A stretch of DNA of 64,000 bases from an uncultured Haliea sp. (GTDB taxonomy: Bacteria > Pseudomonadota > Gammaproteobacteria > Pseudomonadales > Halieaceae), in assembly GCA_913061145.1 (NCBI GenBank), contig CAJXUQ010000014.1:1-64000 (forward strand). Direction: 5' to 3'. The notes below the pieces were generated by a model. The model had not been told where the DNA came from. It was given only the letters and a program-made list of their open reading frames with translations, and made no database searches. Below are positions 55,416 through 64,000 of this stretch, piece by piece; position 1 is the stretch's first letter; the number at the start of each line of letters is the position of its first letter. The position numbers and the translations under genes were made by a program.

Positions 55416-57529
55416 TGTTTCTCTCCCTGTAGCGCACCGGCGCTACCGCCAATGGTGGCAACCACCTTGATCGTTTTGGTCGACGGTATCTCGTCGTAGG
55501 CCAGAATGTAGAAATTCGCCATGCGCCCGCGCAGCAGACGCGACAGGAACAGCCGGATATTGCCCGCCACCAGCAGCACCGGGTTCTTGCCCTCGGCTTC
55601 CAGCTTTGCCGAAGCCGCGAGCACCTGGCGAATGACGCTGTCCAGCAGAGAGGGCTCCAGCCCCCCCGCACCCTGCTGGATAGAACCCAGCAAGATCTGT
55701 TCCAGTTTGGAGTCAAGCGCCATCACGGACATCTCGTCCCCGGTACCATTGATGTTCTGGAAGATGGAGGGCCCGAGGGCGATACGCACCCTGGCGGTCA
55801 AAGCGTCAGAATCCTGACCCTTGCCCGCCTGATCCGCCAATGCTTCGGCGATGGTACGCATGTCGCGCACGGGAATACCCTCCTCCAGCAGGTTCTGCAG
55901 CACCCGGGTCACTTCACCCAGCGACATGGCGCTGGGCACCAGGTTTTCCACCAGTTTCGGGGACGAGCGGGCCAGCTTGTCCAGCAGTTGCTGCACACCG
56001 TCCTGCCCGATCAGCTCGCGGGCGTGGTTTTTCAGCAGCTGACTCAGGTGCGTGGCGATCACGGTGCTGCTGTCCACCACCGTGTAACCCTTGGTCTGGG
56101 CATCGCCACGCTGGCCGGGGTCAATCCAGACCGCGTCGAGACCGAAGGTCGGGTCGCGCGTGGCCACCCCTTCGAGGTCACCGAAGGTCTGCCCCGGGTT
56201 GATGGCCAGCTCGCGACCGGGGAAGACCTCGCCCTCCCCGACCACCACGTCGTGCAGGCTGATGCGGTAGGCGTTGGGCGAGAGGTCGAGGTTGTCGCGG
56301 ATGTGCACGGAATGCACCAGGAAACCCAGCTCCTGCGACAGTTTCTTGCGCACGCCCTTGATGCGACTCAGCAGGTCACCGCCCTGGTTGCGGTCGACCA
56401 GCGAGATCAGCCGGTAGCCGACCTCGAGGCCGATTTCATCCACTTCAGCAACATCGTCCCAGCTCAGCTCGGTATTCTCCGGTGTGCGCTCGGGGCGCAC
56501 AGGCTCTGGCTCGGCTTCACCGACCTGCTGCGACTGCCAGCGCAGGTAGCCCATGACCCCGAGCAGCAGGGCAATAGGTACGAACACCACACCCGGCATG
56601 CCGGGCACAAACCCGATCAGGCCGATAATGCCCGCGGCGACAAACAGGATGCGCGGGTTGCTGGTGAGCTGCAGTGTCACCTCCGCACCCATGTCCTGGG
56701 CGCTGGAGACGCGGGTCACGATAATGGCCGCGGCGGTGGACAGCAGCATGGAGGGAATCTGCGCCACCAGGCCGTCACCGATGGTGAGCAAGGTGTAATT
56801 CTGCGCTGCGTCCGTGGCGCTGAGGTCGTGTTGCAGCATGCCGATGGCGATACCGCCGAGCACGTTGATCAGCAGGATGAGAATGCCGGCGATGGCGTCG
56901 CCGCGGACGAACTTGCTGGCACCGTCCATGGCCCCGTAGAAATCCGCTTCGCGCGATACTTCCTCACGCCGGCGCAGGGCATCATCCTGGCTGATCAGGC
57001 CCGCGTTCAGGTCGGCGTCGATCGCCATCTGTTTGCCTGGCATGGCGTCCAGGGTGAAGCGCGCGGTCACTTCGGAAATGCGCCCGGCACCCTTGGTAAC
57101 CACCACGAAGTTGATCACCACAAGGATAGTGAACAACACCAGGCCAACGGCATAGCTGCCACCCACCACGAATTCGCCGAAAGCCTCGATCACCCGACCG
57201 GCTGCTGCTGTCCCGGTGTGGCCTTCCAGCAGGACCACGCGGGTCGAGGCCACGTTCAGGCCCAGACGCAGCAGCGTGGCAATCAGCAGCACCGTCGGAA
57301 ACGCGGCAAAATCCAGCGGCCGCGAGGAGTACACCGCAGCCATGAGGACAATGATCGCCAGGGCGATATTGAAGGTGAACAGCAGATCGAGCACCAGCGG
57401 AGGCAGTGGCAATACAATCATCACCAGCATCAGCATCAGCACGATCGGCGTGCCGGCACCGGTCAGCAGCGCCTGCCAGGACAAGCCTGGCGCGCCCGCT
57501 GCGACTGCCGCCGGGTTCTCAGTCGCCAT
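55412..57529 (-). CDS. flhA: flagellar export gate protein FlhA
   Basis: The 705-residue export-gate component with eight membrane helices and a large cytosolic domain that binds chaperone-substrate pairs. Landmarks are RLGLNVASTRVVLLEGHTG, the conserved FHIPEP region here (VTKGAGRISEVTARFTLDAM, PGKQMAIDADLNAGLI), and DPTFGLDAVWIDP. I start at ATG 57529, preceded by GAGG; the frame could open at 57544. It overlaps the flhB end by 11 bases. Confidence 0.95.
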   Translation of the reverse strand: MATENPAAVAAGAPGLSWQALLTGAGTPIVLMLMLVMIVLPLPPLVLDLLFTFNIALAIIVLMAAVYSSRPLDFAAFPTVLLIATLLRLGLNVASTRVVLLEGHTGTAAAGRVIEAFGEFVVGGSYAVGLVLFTILVVINFVVVTKGAGRISEVTARFTLDAMPGKQMAIDADLNAGLISQDDALRRREEVSREADFYGAMDGASKFVRGDAIAGILILLINVLGGIAIGMLQHDLSATDAAQNYTLLTIGDGLVAQIPSMLLSTAAAIIVTRVSSAQDMGAEVTLQLTSNPRILFVAAGIIGLIGFVPGMPGVVFVPIALLLGVMGYLRWQSQQVGEAEPEPVRPERTPENTELSWDDVAEVDEIGLEVGYRLISLVDRNQGGDLLSRIKGVRKKLSQELGFLVHSVHIRDNLDLSPNAYRISLHDVVVGEGEVFPGRELAINPGQTFGDLEGVATRDPTFGLDAVWIDPGQRGDAQTKGYTVVDSSTVIATHLSQLLKNHARELIGQDGVQQLLDKLARSSPKLVENLVPSAMSLGEVTRVLQNLLEEGIPVRDMRTIAEALADQAGKGQDSDALTARVRIALGPSIFQNINGTGDEMSVMALDSKLEQILLGSIQQGAGGLEPSLLDSVIRQVLAASAKLEAEGKNPVLLVAGNIRLFLSRLLRGRMANFYILAYDEIPSTKTIKVVATIGGSAGALQGEKQ

Positions 57530-58676
57530 CAGCGGCATCCTCATCCATCAGGTCTTCGTACTCGGGCGGAATCTCCAGCGCGGTGGGACGTGGTACATAG
57601 TCGGTCGGCCCTGCCCGGCGCAGCTGGAACAGGTACGCCAGCACACGCGCTACCGCGAGGTACAGGCCGCGGGGGATTTCCGCGCCGATCTCGGTGGAGG
57701 CGTACAGGGCCCGGGCGAGCAGCGGGGCCTCGAACAGCGGCACCTTGTGCGCGCCCGCCACGCTGCGGATCTGCAGGGCAATCAGGTCGCGACCCTTGGC
57801 CACCACCCGCGGCGCGCCAGTGCCCTCGGCGCTGTAGGCGATCGCCACCGCGTAGTGTGTGGGGTTGGTGATCACCACGTCGGCGGTGGGGATGTCGCTC
57901 ATCATGCGCCGCTGGGCCACTTCACGCTGCAGGGTGCGAATGCGCTGCTTGATTTCCGGCCGGCCGTCGGTCTCCTTCATTTCGTCGCGCACTTCCTGGC
58001 GGGTCATGCGCAGCTTGCGGTGGAAGTCCCACAGCTCAAAGGGCACATCGAACAGGGCAATCAGGGCCATGGAGGCGCTGAGCAACAGCAGGCTCCAGGC
58101 CAGCAGCGCCGCGGTGGAATGGCTCGCGGCGCCCGGTGCCAGGCTGCTCAGCTGCAGGATATCGCGCTGCAGCAGGCCGAACAGGGCGAAGGTCACGGCA
58201 AGGATCAGCAGGAACTTGAGCAGGGCCTTGGCCAGTTCCAGCAGGCCCTTGAGGGAGAAGACGCGTGCCAGGCCCTTGACCGGGTTGATCTTGTCGAAGC
58301 TAAAGCTCATGGACTCGGCGGAAAACGCCCAGCCCCCCATCAGCAACGGCCCGGCAAACGCCGCCACCAGCGACACCAGCAGGAAGGGCGCCAGCAGCAG
58401 CAACGCGGTGAACATCATATGCATGAAGTGCACGGGCAGGTGCACGGCGTTGAAGGTCAGCTCCCGGTCGGCGGAAAACGCCTCGGTCGCCAACTGGAAC
58501 ATGCCCTCGACCATGGCCGGGCCCAGGGTCAGCAGGCCAGCCGCGGCGGCCAGCAGGGTGATGGTGGTGTTGAGTTCCTTGGACCGCGGCACCTGCCCCT
58601 TGCGCCGCGCTTCCTGTTTGCGTCGCTCGGTGGGTTCTTCGGTGCGTTCCTGCCCGGACTGCTGCTCGTCTGCCAT
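57519..58676 (-). CDS. flhB: flagellar export switch protein FlhB
   Basis: A 385-residue gate protein that changes export from hook to filament proteins. It begins ADEQQSGQERTEEPTERRKQ, has four membrane helices, and carries the intact autocleavage site NPTH (NPTHYAVAIAYS) with a complete cytosolic domain. It shares one base with the fliR stop (58676), implying coupling. Confidence 0.96.
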   Translation of the reverse strand: MADEQQSGQERTEEPTERRKQEARRKGQVPRSKELNTTITLLAAAAGLLTLGPAMVEGMFQLATEAFSADRELTFNAVHLPVHFMHMMFTALLLLAPFLLVSLVAAFAGPLLMGGWAFSAESMSFSFDKINPVKGLARVFSLKGLLELAKALLKFLLILAVTFALFGLLQRDILQLSSLAPGAASHSTAALLAWSLLLLSASMALIALFDVPFELWDFHRKLRMTRQEVRDEMKETDGRPEIKQRIRTLQREVAQRRMMSDIPTADVVITNPTHYAVAIAYSAEGTGAPRVVAKGRDLIALQIRSVAGAHKVPLFEAPLLARALYASTEIGAEIPRGLYLAVARVLAYLFQLRRAGPTDYVPRPTALEIPPEYEDLMDEDAADGD

Positions 58677-59452
58677 CAGAACACCATCAGTGCCTGGTCA
58701 ATGCCGGCTTCCAGGAAGCGCCGCATTGCGGACAGAAAAGCGGGCATCCCCAGCAACAGGAACACAAAGCCGACCAGAATGGTCACCGGGAAACCCACGG
58801 CGAATATGTTCAGCTGCGGCGCCGCCCGGGTGATGACACCGAGCGCGATATTGGTCATCAGCACTGCGGTCAGCGCCGGCAGGGCGAGCACCAGTGCGCT
58901 GGCAAAAATACCGCCGCCCAGCCCTGCCAGGTTGGCGAAAGTGCCGGGATCAAAGCCCGGCTGGCCCGGTGGCAACAGCACCAGGCTGTCGCCCAGCGCG
59001 GCCAGCAGCAGCAGATGACCATCGATGGCCAGGAACAGCAGCGTGGAAAGAATGACGTTCAGCTGGCTCACCACCGGGACCTGTACCCCGTTCTGCGGGT
59101 CTATCGACATGGCAAAACCCAGGCCCATGCTCATGGCCAGCGTCTCGCCGGCCACCACCACCGCGGCAAACACCATCTGCATGACGAAGCCCATCGCGGC
59201 GCCGATGGCCACCTCCCGCGCGGCGAGCAACAGACCCTCGCCACTCAGCGGGTTGGCGACCGGGGCCACGGGCATCAGCGGCGCCACCAGCGCTGCAATC
59301 AGCACCGCCAGCAACACGCGCACCCGCACGGTGATGTTGGCGGCACTGAACACGGGCGCCACCAGCATCAGCGCGGAGACGCGCAGGAAGGGCCAGTAGT
59401 ACAGCTGCATCGCCGCCAGCACCTGGTCGATGTCGAGTGGCAGGCCGCTCAT
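58676..59452 (-). CDS. fliR: flagellar export gate protein FliR
   Basis: A 258-residue membrane protein of the FliPQR pore. It shows six helices, with PFLRVSALMLVAPVFSAANI, FVMQMVFAAVVVAGETLAMS, GLGFAMSIDPQNGVQVPVVS and PVTILVGFVFLLLGM. The start at 59452 overlaps the fliQ stop by four bases; upstream frame has no similarity. Confidence 0.94.
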   Translation of the reverse strand: MSGLPLDIDQVLAAMQLYYWPFLRVSALMLVAPVFSAANITVRVRVLLAVLIAALVAPLMPVAPVANPLSGEGLLLAAREVAIGAAMGFVMQMVFAAVVVAGETLAMSMGLGFAMSIDPQNGVQVPVVSQLNVILSTLLFLAIDGHLLLLAALGDSLVLLPPGQPGFDPGTFANLAGLGGGIFASALVLALPALTAVLMTNIALGVITRAAPQLNIFAVGFPVTILVGFVFLLLGMPAFLSAMRRFLEAGIDQALMVF

Positions 59453-59718
59453 CCGAGCATTCCCGGAATTTCCGTGTACAGGCGCTGGGTGAAGGTGATG
59501 GCCACCTGCAACATCCAGGGCCCGGCGACGAACAGTGCCACCACCAGTGCGATCAGCTTGGGGATGAAGCTCAGGGTCATTTCCTGAATTTGCGTGGCCG
59601 CCTGGAAGATACCGATCAACAGGCCCACGGCGAGAGCGGACAACAGCAGCGGTGCCGCCAGCAGCACCGCCAGCCACAGCGCGTCCATGCCCACATCCAG
59701 TACGGTTTCCGGCGTCAT
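59449..59718 (-). CDS. fliQ: flagellar export gate protein FliQ
   Basis: An 89-residue two-helix subunit of the FliPQR pore: MTPETVLDVGMDALWLAVLL, GIFQAATQIQEMTLSFIPKL and a C-terminal helix ending in FTQRLYTEIP. It lies six bases after fliP and is coupled to fliR. Confidence 0.95.
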   Translation of the reverse strand: MTPETVLDVGMDALWLAVLLAAPLLLSALAVGLLIGIFQAATQIQEMTLSFIPKLIALVVALFVAGPWMLQVAITFTQRLYTEIPGMLG

Positions 59719-59724
59719 GGGCGG

Positions 59725-60489
59725 CTACACCACGAAACTGTTGACCAGGGTGGACGCCACCAGCGTCCAACCGTCAATCAGCACGAACAGCATGAGTTTG
59801 AAAGGCAGGGACACCAGCATCGGCGACAGCATCATCATGCCCATGGACATCAGCACGGAGGCGACCACCAGGTCGATGATCAGGAACGGCACGAACAGCA
59901 GAAAACCGATCTGGAACGCGGTCTTCAACTCGCTGGTGAGGAAGGACGGCAACAACACCACCATCGGCACCTCCTCCGGCGTCTGGAACGGACCGTAGCC
60001 ACCGAGTTCGGCGAACAGCAAGAGGTCGTTCTCCCGGGTCTGGCCAAACATGAATTCGCGAAACGGGTCGCGCGCCGCCGCCAGTGCCTGGTCGAAATCG
60101 ATGGTTTCGTTCATGTAGGGCAACAGAGCGTTCTGGTAGGCCACGTCGAACACCGGCGCCATGATGAACAGGCTGAGGAACAGCGCCAGCCCGAGAATAA
60201 TCTGGTTCGACGGTGTCTGCGCGGTACCCATCGCCTGGCGCAGGATCGCGAGCACAATCAGGATTCGCGTGAACGAGGTCATGGTGATCAGGGCTGCGGG
60301 CAGCAGCGTGAGCACCGTCATCAGCAGCAGAATCTGGATATTCATCGAATAGTTGCTGCCACCCCCCGAGGTGGGGGTGACCGACACCAGTGGGATCGTG
60401 GCCTGCGCCTGCGCGAGCCCGGGCATCACCAGCAGACCGAGCAGCACGGCAGCAGCCGCCCACAGGACATGCAGTCGCGACCGCGTCAT
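59725..60489 (-). CDS. fliP: flagellar export gate protein FliP
   Basis: A 254-residue core pore protein with a cleavable signal peptide (LLGLLVMPGLAQAQA), followed by MNIQILLLMTVLTLLPAALI, TMTSFTRILIVLAILRQAMG, TAQTPSNQIILGLALFL and the final helices FLIIDLVVASVLMSMGM. It overlaps fliO by four bases. Confidence 0.96.
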   Translation of the reverse strand: MTRSRLHVLWAAAAVLLGLLVMPGLAQAQATIPLVSVTPTSGGGSNYSMNIQILLLMTVLTLLPAALITMTSFTRILIVLAILRQAMGTAQTPSNQIILGLALFLSLFIMAPVFDVAYQNALLPYMNETIDFDQALAAARDPFREFMFGQTRENDLLLFAELGGYGPFQTPEEVPMVVLLPSFLTSELKTAFQIGFLLFVPFLIIDLVVASVLMSMGMMMLSPMLVSLPFKLMLFVLIDGWTLVASTLVNSFVV

Positions 60490-60839
60490 TTGCGCGCTCC
60501 CAGCGGATTGACACTGTGCAGGATTGCGGAGAAATCAGCGCGCTGCGGCGCGCTCGCCGCATCGGGCACCACCGGCTCGGCAAAGACATGCAGTGTCCTC
60601 ACGCTCCCCGGTGCCACACCGAGCAGGATCTGCTCATCCCCTGCACGCAGCAGCACCACGCGCTCGCGACTGCCGACGCTGGCACTGGCCAGCACCGCCA
60701 ACCGGGCATTGTTGCCGCTGCTCCCGCGACTGAAGCGGCGCATCAGGTAGAGCATGCCGAGAATGCAGCAGAACACCAGGAGCAGGGAGCCAAGCACCTG
60801 CACCAGGTAACCGGCGCTGAATAGCTGCGGGCTGTTCAC
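60486..60839 (-). CDS. fliO: flagellar assembly protein FliO
   Basis: A 117-residue single-helix protein that assists FliP assembly. The helix (YLVQVLGSLLLVFCCILGML) is followed by RRFSRGSSGNNARLAVLASA, RERVVLLRAGDEQILLGVAP, the FliO-type domain. It overlaps fliN and fliP by four bases each. Confidence 0.92.
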   Translation of the reverse strand: MNSPQLFSAGYLVQVLGSLLLVFCCILGMLYLMRRFSRGSSGNNARLAVLASASVGSRERVVLLRAGDEQILLGVAPGSVRTLHVFAEPVVPDAASAPQRADFSAILHSVNPLGARK

Positions 60840-61189
60840 CGGACCTTCTTCAGACGTTCAGAGGGGCTGACCACATCGATCAAGCGCAGGCCGAAGCGCC
60901 CCTCAAGTTCCACCACTTCGCCGCGGGCAATCAGGGTGCCGTTGACCATCAGGTCCAGGGGTGCATTGACCTCGCGGTCCAGCTCCACCAGCGCGCCCTG
61001 ATTCAGCGCGAGCAGGTCCTTGATCGACATGCGTGTGCGCCCTATTTCCACCGACAGTGTTACCGGAACGTCCAGCAGCAGGTCGAAATTGATCTCACCG
61101 CCGCCGGCACCGCCGGATGTGCCCGGCGACAGCTGCTGCAGCGTCTCGCCTGCGGCTTCGCCGGCGCCCTGTTCGTCCTGTTCACTCAT
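60836..61189 (-). CDS. fliN: flagellar motor switch protein FliN
   Basis: A 117-residue C-ring protein. A disordered acidic start (MSEQDEQGAGEAAGETLQQL) precedes the SpoA domain (FDLLLDVPVTLSVEIGRTRM, SIKDLLALNQGALVELDREV, PLDLMVNGTLIARGEVVELE). The start at 61189 lies four bases after the fliM stop; a longer frame runs into fliM. Confidence 0.95.
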   Translation of the reverse strand: MSEQDEQGAGEAAGETLQQLSPGTSGGAGGGEINFDLLLDVPVTLSVEIGRTRMSIKDLLALNQGALVELDREVNAPLDLMVNGTLIARGEVVELEGRFGLRLIDVVSPSERLKKVR

Positions 61190-61193
61190 CGTT

Positions 61194-62165
61194 TCATCCT
61201 GTGCTTTTACCCGCCGGCGTATCGGTGCCGGCAAATCCCGTGATCTTGATCGCCTTGTGCCCCTCGTAGGCGCCATAGCGGCCGCTGGCCAGACGCACAC
61301 CCTCCACGCAGAGATCCACCTCGTCCGGCACTGCGATGTCGATGACCGAGCCGACCCGCAGACCAAGCACCTCACCCAGCGTGAGTTCGCGGCTGGCGAG
61401 CATCACCGCGACGTCCACTTTCACCGCAGGCAGCTCGCGCCGCAGGTGCGGACCCCAGCCCTGCCCGGCATCCTCCGCCGCGGATTTACGCGGCGCGCTG
61501 AAACGCTGTTTCCAGGGCTCGAGAGCGGCAAAGGGCAACAGCAGGGCGATGTCTGTCGTCAACTCGTTGAGGGTGACGGCAAACACCATCTGCACCAGCT
61601 TGTCGCCAGAGGGCAGCGAGGCAATGGCATCCACATGCGGGGCGGTGTGCGCTTCGCCCGGCTCCAGCGGCAGTTTGTCGGCCCAGGCGGTCACCAGAGA
61701 CCCGATCACCTGCTCTGCCACACGCTCGGCGAGTCGCAGCTCGCTGGGTGTCAGGGCCGTGCGCGGCAGGTTGGCGACGCTGCCGCCGCGCACTCCACCG
61801 AAATAATCATTGACCAATTGGGACAACAGCGGTGCCGGGCACACCACATGACCGTGGCCGGCCAGCGGTACCAGTTCCAGCGTGGACACCGCCACGCTCT
61901 CCGCCAGCGAGGCCAGCAGTTCCTCACAGGAGAGCACCCGCAAGCCTGCGGCTGTCACCTCGAACTCACTGCCGAAAACATCCTCCAGCCCCTGTGCCAG
62001 CTGTTCTGCCTGCCTCTCCTGCAGGGGAGGCAAGAGCGTCAGTTGGTTGAGCAGCGATTGCTCGCGGGCGGTGAAGTCGAAGGCGCGATACCCTGTGCTG
62101 GTAGCGGCAGAGCCGCCTGTCAGTGCATCAAGTTCGCCTTCGGAAAGCAGATCGCTGCCAGCCAT
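61194..62165 (-). CDS. fliM: flagellar motor switch protein FliM
   Basis: A 323-residue C-ring protein that sets rotation direction. The N-terminal CheY-binding motif is LLSEGELDALTGG (usually LSQxEIDALL), a divergent form. A middle phosphatase-like domain and the C-terminal SpoA region (VDVAVMLASRELTLGEVLGL, RVGSVIDIAVPDEVDLCVEG) follow. The sequence is more diverged than FliN or FliP. I start at 62165; a longer frame begins inside fliL. Confidence 0.9.
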   Translation of the reverse strand: MAGSDLLSEGELDALTGGSAATSTGYRAFDFTAREQSLLNQLTLLPPLQERQAEQLAQGLEDVFGSEFEVTAAGLRVLSCEELLASLAESVAVSTLELVPLAGHGHVVCPAPLLSQLVNDYFGGVRGGSVANLPRTALTPSELRLAERVAEQVIGSLVTAWADKLPLEPGEAHTAPHVDAIASLPSGDKLVQMVFAVTLNELTTDIALLLPFAALEPWKQRFSAPRKSAAEDAGQGWGPHLRRELPAVKVDVAVMLASRELTLGEVLGLRVGSVIDIAVPDEVDLCVEGVRLASGRYGAYEGHKAIKITGFAGTDTPAGKSTG

Positions 62166-62172
62166 ACCCGAC

Positions 62173-62706
62173 CTATTGCAACACGAAAGAAGTGAAGTAG
62201 ACGTCCTGCACGGCATCCGGCCCGGACAGCTTGAGTACCTCGTTCACGGCCTTCAGCACGTCCTGGCGCAGCGTTTCCTTGCCCTCCACCGTGCGCAGCG
62301 CATCGAAGTCCTGGTCGCTGAGCAGCATGATCAGGCGGTTGCGCACTGCAGGCATGTTGCGCTGGGCGTTTTCCAGCGCTGCGGGCTCATAGGCCATCAA
62401 CTGGATATCGGTCTGGATGTAGCGCATGCCGCCCTTGTGGTCGAAATTGACCAGGAACTTCTCCAGCGGCATGTAGGCCGCCTCGCGCTCCTCGACCTTG
62501 GGCGCCGCGGGCTCTGCCCCCGCCACCTCAGCCGCTGGCTCGTCATTGTTACCCAGCAGCAGGAACGCTGCGGCCGCCCCACCGCCGATCAGGACGACCA
62601 CCACCGCGATGATGGCAATCAGTTTACCCTTGCCGCCGCCGGACGCCTTGTCGGCATCACCCGCGCCATTCCCCTTGCCGAGATTGAGATCTTCTTTTGC
62701 AGCCAT
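62173..62706 (-). CDS. fliL: flagellar basal-body protein FliL
   Basis: A 177-residue single-helix protein that supports stator function. A short Gly/Lys-rich head precedes the helix (LIAIIAVVVVLIGGGAAAAF), an acidic linker and the periplasmic stomatin-like domain (YMPLEKFLVNFDHKGGMRYI, QTDIQLMAYEPAALENAQRN), ending DVYFTSFVLQ. ATG 62706 is the family start. A 214-base gap separates it from fliK. Confidence 0.92.
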   Translation of the reverse strand: MAAKEDLNLGKGNGAGDADKASGGGKGKLIAIIAVVVVLIGGGAAAAFLLLGNNDEPAAEVAGAEPAAPKVEEREAAYMPLEKFLVNFDHKGGMRYIQTDIQLMAYEPAALENAQRNMPAVRNRLIMLLSDQDFDALRTVEGKETLRQDVLKAVNEVLKLSGPDAVQDVYFTSFVLQ

Positions 62707-62920
62707 GCTTGCTCCTCGCAACTGACCGGCAGCCCTGCCGAATGCCGCCATAGGTCAGCAACATCCCCTGAAGCAAGAGCTATACCAGAAAATTTATTTC
62801 TAATGATTACAGACAGTTAAGGCGCAGAGTGTGCGGCGAGTGCCAGTATTTTGACACCCCGCGCCCGCGTGGCTGCCCGGAGGCAGCCTGCGGGCATACT
62901 AGACTGAAAAAGGCGGGAAG

Positions 62921-64000
62921 TTAAATGTAGTAATCGACCAGGCGCGCGCCGGCACCGGCGGGCTGGTGAGTGGATTCCGCGGCGCCGGACAGAAGCCCGT
63001 TGCCGCTGTCGTCAGCTGCCACCTGGCGCGACCCGCCGACAGCGTCGCGCTGGCTGTCACCACTGCCCTGTGACTGGCTGGACACGTCACTGTGGGCCAG
63101 TTGCAGGCCGCTCTGGGCGAGCATTTCACGCAAACGCGGCAGGGACTGTTCAATGGCATCCCGGGCTGCGGCGGAATCCGCCACGAACAGCACCCGCGCC
63201 TGGTCGCCCTCAGTGGTGATAGACACCTGCAGGCGCCCCAGGTCCGCGGGGTGCAGCTGCAGCGTGGCCTCGTGGCCACCGTTACGGGCAAACACCTGCA
63301 AGCGGTTGGCCAGTTCGCCGGTAAACTCCGGGTCCTGCGGTGTGTGTGTCATCGCCAGCTGCGCCGGCGTGCGCGGAGCGGCAGGGGCCGGGGCATCGGC
63401 CTGTGCGGCAGCACCCTGTGCCCCGGCCGTTACCGGTGTGTTGGGCGCAGCAGCGTCCACATTGCCGGACGCGGATGATGCCAGACGCGGGGCGTCAACA
63501 GCGCCTTCCACGGCGCGCTGGCGCAGGCCCTGCAGTGCCGCCTCCTCGCCACGCGCACGCTCAGCGGCTGCCAGCATGCCGGACTCCTCCGCCGCTGTGG
63601 CGGTTGCTGCGGGCGCAACCACCCTCTCCGCCCGGCTGTTGGCCTCGCGCGTGCCCGCTCCCGGCATCAGGTCAGCGGCGGCCTCAGGTGGCGCCGGTAA
63701 TGACGAGCCCAAAGGCGTTGCTGCCCCAGTGGTGGCATTGGCGCGGACGCTGCCCTCGAGTGCCCCCGGCGAATCGCCACGCAGCGCTGTCTCAGCGGTG
63801 GCGACGGGCAGTGCGACAGGCAGGGGAATGGCCGGGTTCGCCGGTGATGGCGTCGCATCCCCCGACAGTGCCGCGTCACCAGCGCCCGCTGCAACCAGGT
63901 CACCCGTGACAGCCGATGCCTGGCCGGCGCCCTCCAGACCGGGCTCCGCGAGTGCTTGCAGGGAAAGCGTAAAGGACTGCCAGGCAGCGGTGGGCGGCTC
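62921..64000 (-). CDS. fliK: flagellar hook-length control protein FliK (partial)
   Basis: The C-terminal 359 codons of FliK; the frame stays open to the window edge, so the N-terminus lies beyond 64000. Most of the visible part is Ala/Pro/Gly-rich ruler sequence. The C-terminal Flg_hook domain is clear: HEATLQLHPADLGRLQVSIT, VLFVADSAAARDAIEQSLPR and LREMLAQSGLQLAHSDV. It measures the hook and signals to FlhB. It is the first gene, in this window, of the leftward flagellar block. Confidence 0.92.
   Translation of the reverse strand, partial: EPPTAAWQSFTLSLQALAEPGLEGAGQASAVTGDLVAAGAGDAALSGDATPSPANPAIPLPVALPVATAETALRGDSPGALEGSVRANATTGAATPLGSSLPAPPEAAADLMPGAGTREANSRAERVVAPAATATAAEESGMLAAAERARGEEAALQGLRQRAVEGAVDAPRLASSASGNVDAAAPNTPVTAGAQGAAAQADAPAPAAPRTPAQLAMTHTPQDPEFTGELANRLQVFARNGGHEATLQLHPADLGRLQVSITTEGDQARVLFVADSAAARDAIEQSLPRLREMLAQSGLQLAHSDVSSQSQGSGDSQRDAVGGSRQVAADDSGNGLLSGAAESTHQPAGAGARLVDYYI

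Noticed and set aside
55988..60750. Very long plus-strand open frames across the flagellar block
   Set aside because: Mirror frames of flhA, flhB, fliR, fliQ, fliP and fliO. They are rich in His, Gln and Arg and have no conserved motifs.

Overview
The window has two unlike parts. Bases 1 to about 17,150 look like the right-hand portion of an integrative genomic island. Bases 17,151 to 64,000 are ordinary chromosome of a GC-rich, flagellated, probably marine gammaproteobacterium. The gene order alaS-lysC-csrA-tRNA-Ser, the fliK-L-M-N-O-P-Q-R-flhB-flhA-flhF-fleN-fliA-motCD block, PomAB-type motor genes, a PEP-CTERM protein and several large lipoproteins suggest the Halieaceae/Cellvibrionales neighbourhood. 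That placement is inference from gene content, not from a search.

Island: a tyrosine integrase fragment with a complete catalytic half but no N-terminus (71-883), an unknown gene (980-1636), an AlpA-type regulator (1764-1976) and a P4-like primase-helicase (2072-4552) form the mobility and replication module. The primase ends inside a long palindrome (4513-4624). Three unrecognised genes follow (4745, 5442, 6238), one behind a hairpin-rich leader (5351-5437). Next comes a complete type I-C CRISPR-Cas operon (cas3, cas5, cas8c, cas7, cas4, cas1, cas2; 6872-14523). Inside cas8c there is an excellent internal ribosome binding site and start for a Cas11c small subunit (11209-11640). A leader and an array of 24 repeats and 23 spacers follow (14709-16281), with the last two repeats decayed. 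After the array lie a stop-interrupted reading frame and about 280 bp without genes. The island stops exactly at the 3' end of a tRNA-Ser(GCU) gene (17151-17240), which is probably the attachment site.

Chromosome, left part (17,352-36,361): a penicillin-amidase-type acylase sits between tRNA-Ser and csrA. Then come lysC, alaS, a HIT protein, a Trm112-like protein and an M23 peptidase on the minus strand. These are followed by greB, a large lipoprotein, a serine hydrolase, a solitary gcvP, a cold-shock/DUF1294 fusion, two small membrane proteins, a luciferase-like monooxygenase and an HSL-type hydrolase.

Middle part (36,395-45,498): a TonB-dependent receptor, the ABC-F protein YbiT behind a clear sigma70 promoter, an S4 protein, a Rieske oxygenase, a flavin-dependent halogenase-like enzyme, a PEP-CTERM P-domain protein and a DUF385/F420-type protein. 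The last enzyme and the halogenase-like gene share a 34-bp promoter-like element (27 of 34 identical).

Right part (45,506-64,000): a diguanylate cyclase, an FlhB C-terminal-domain protein and a FliK-like protein; the pomAB stator pair with a PilZ protein; and then the long minus-strand flagellar export, motor and regulation block, running from fliK (cut by the window edge) down to motCD and a small unknown protein. The region encodes two stator systems, the switch proteins FliM and FliN, the whole export gate and the regulators FlhF, FleN and FliA.
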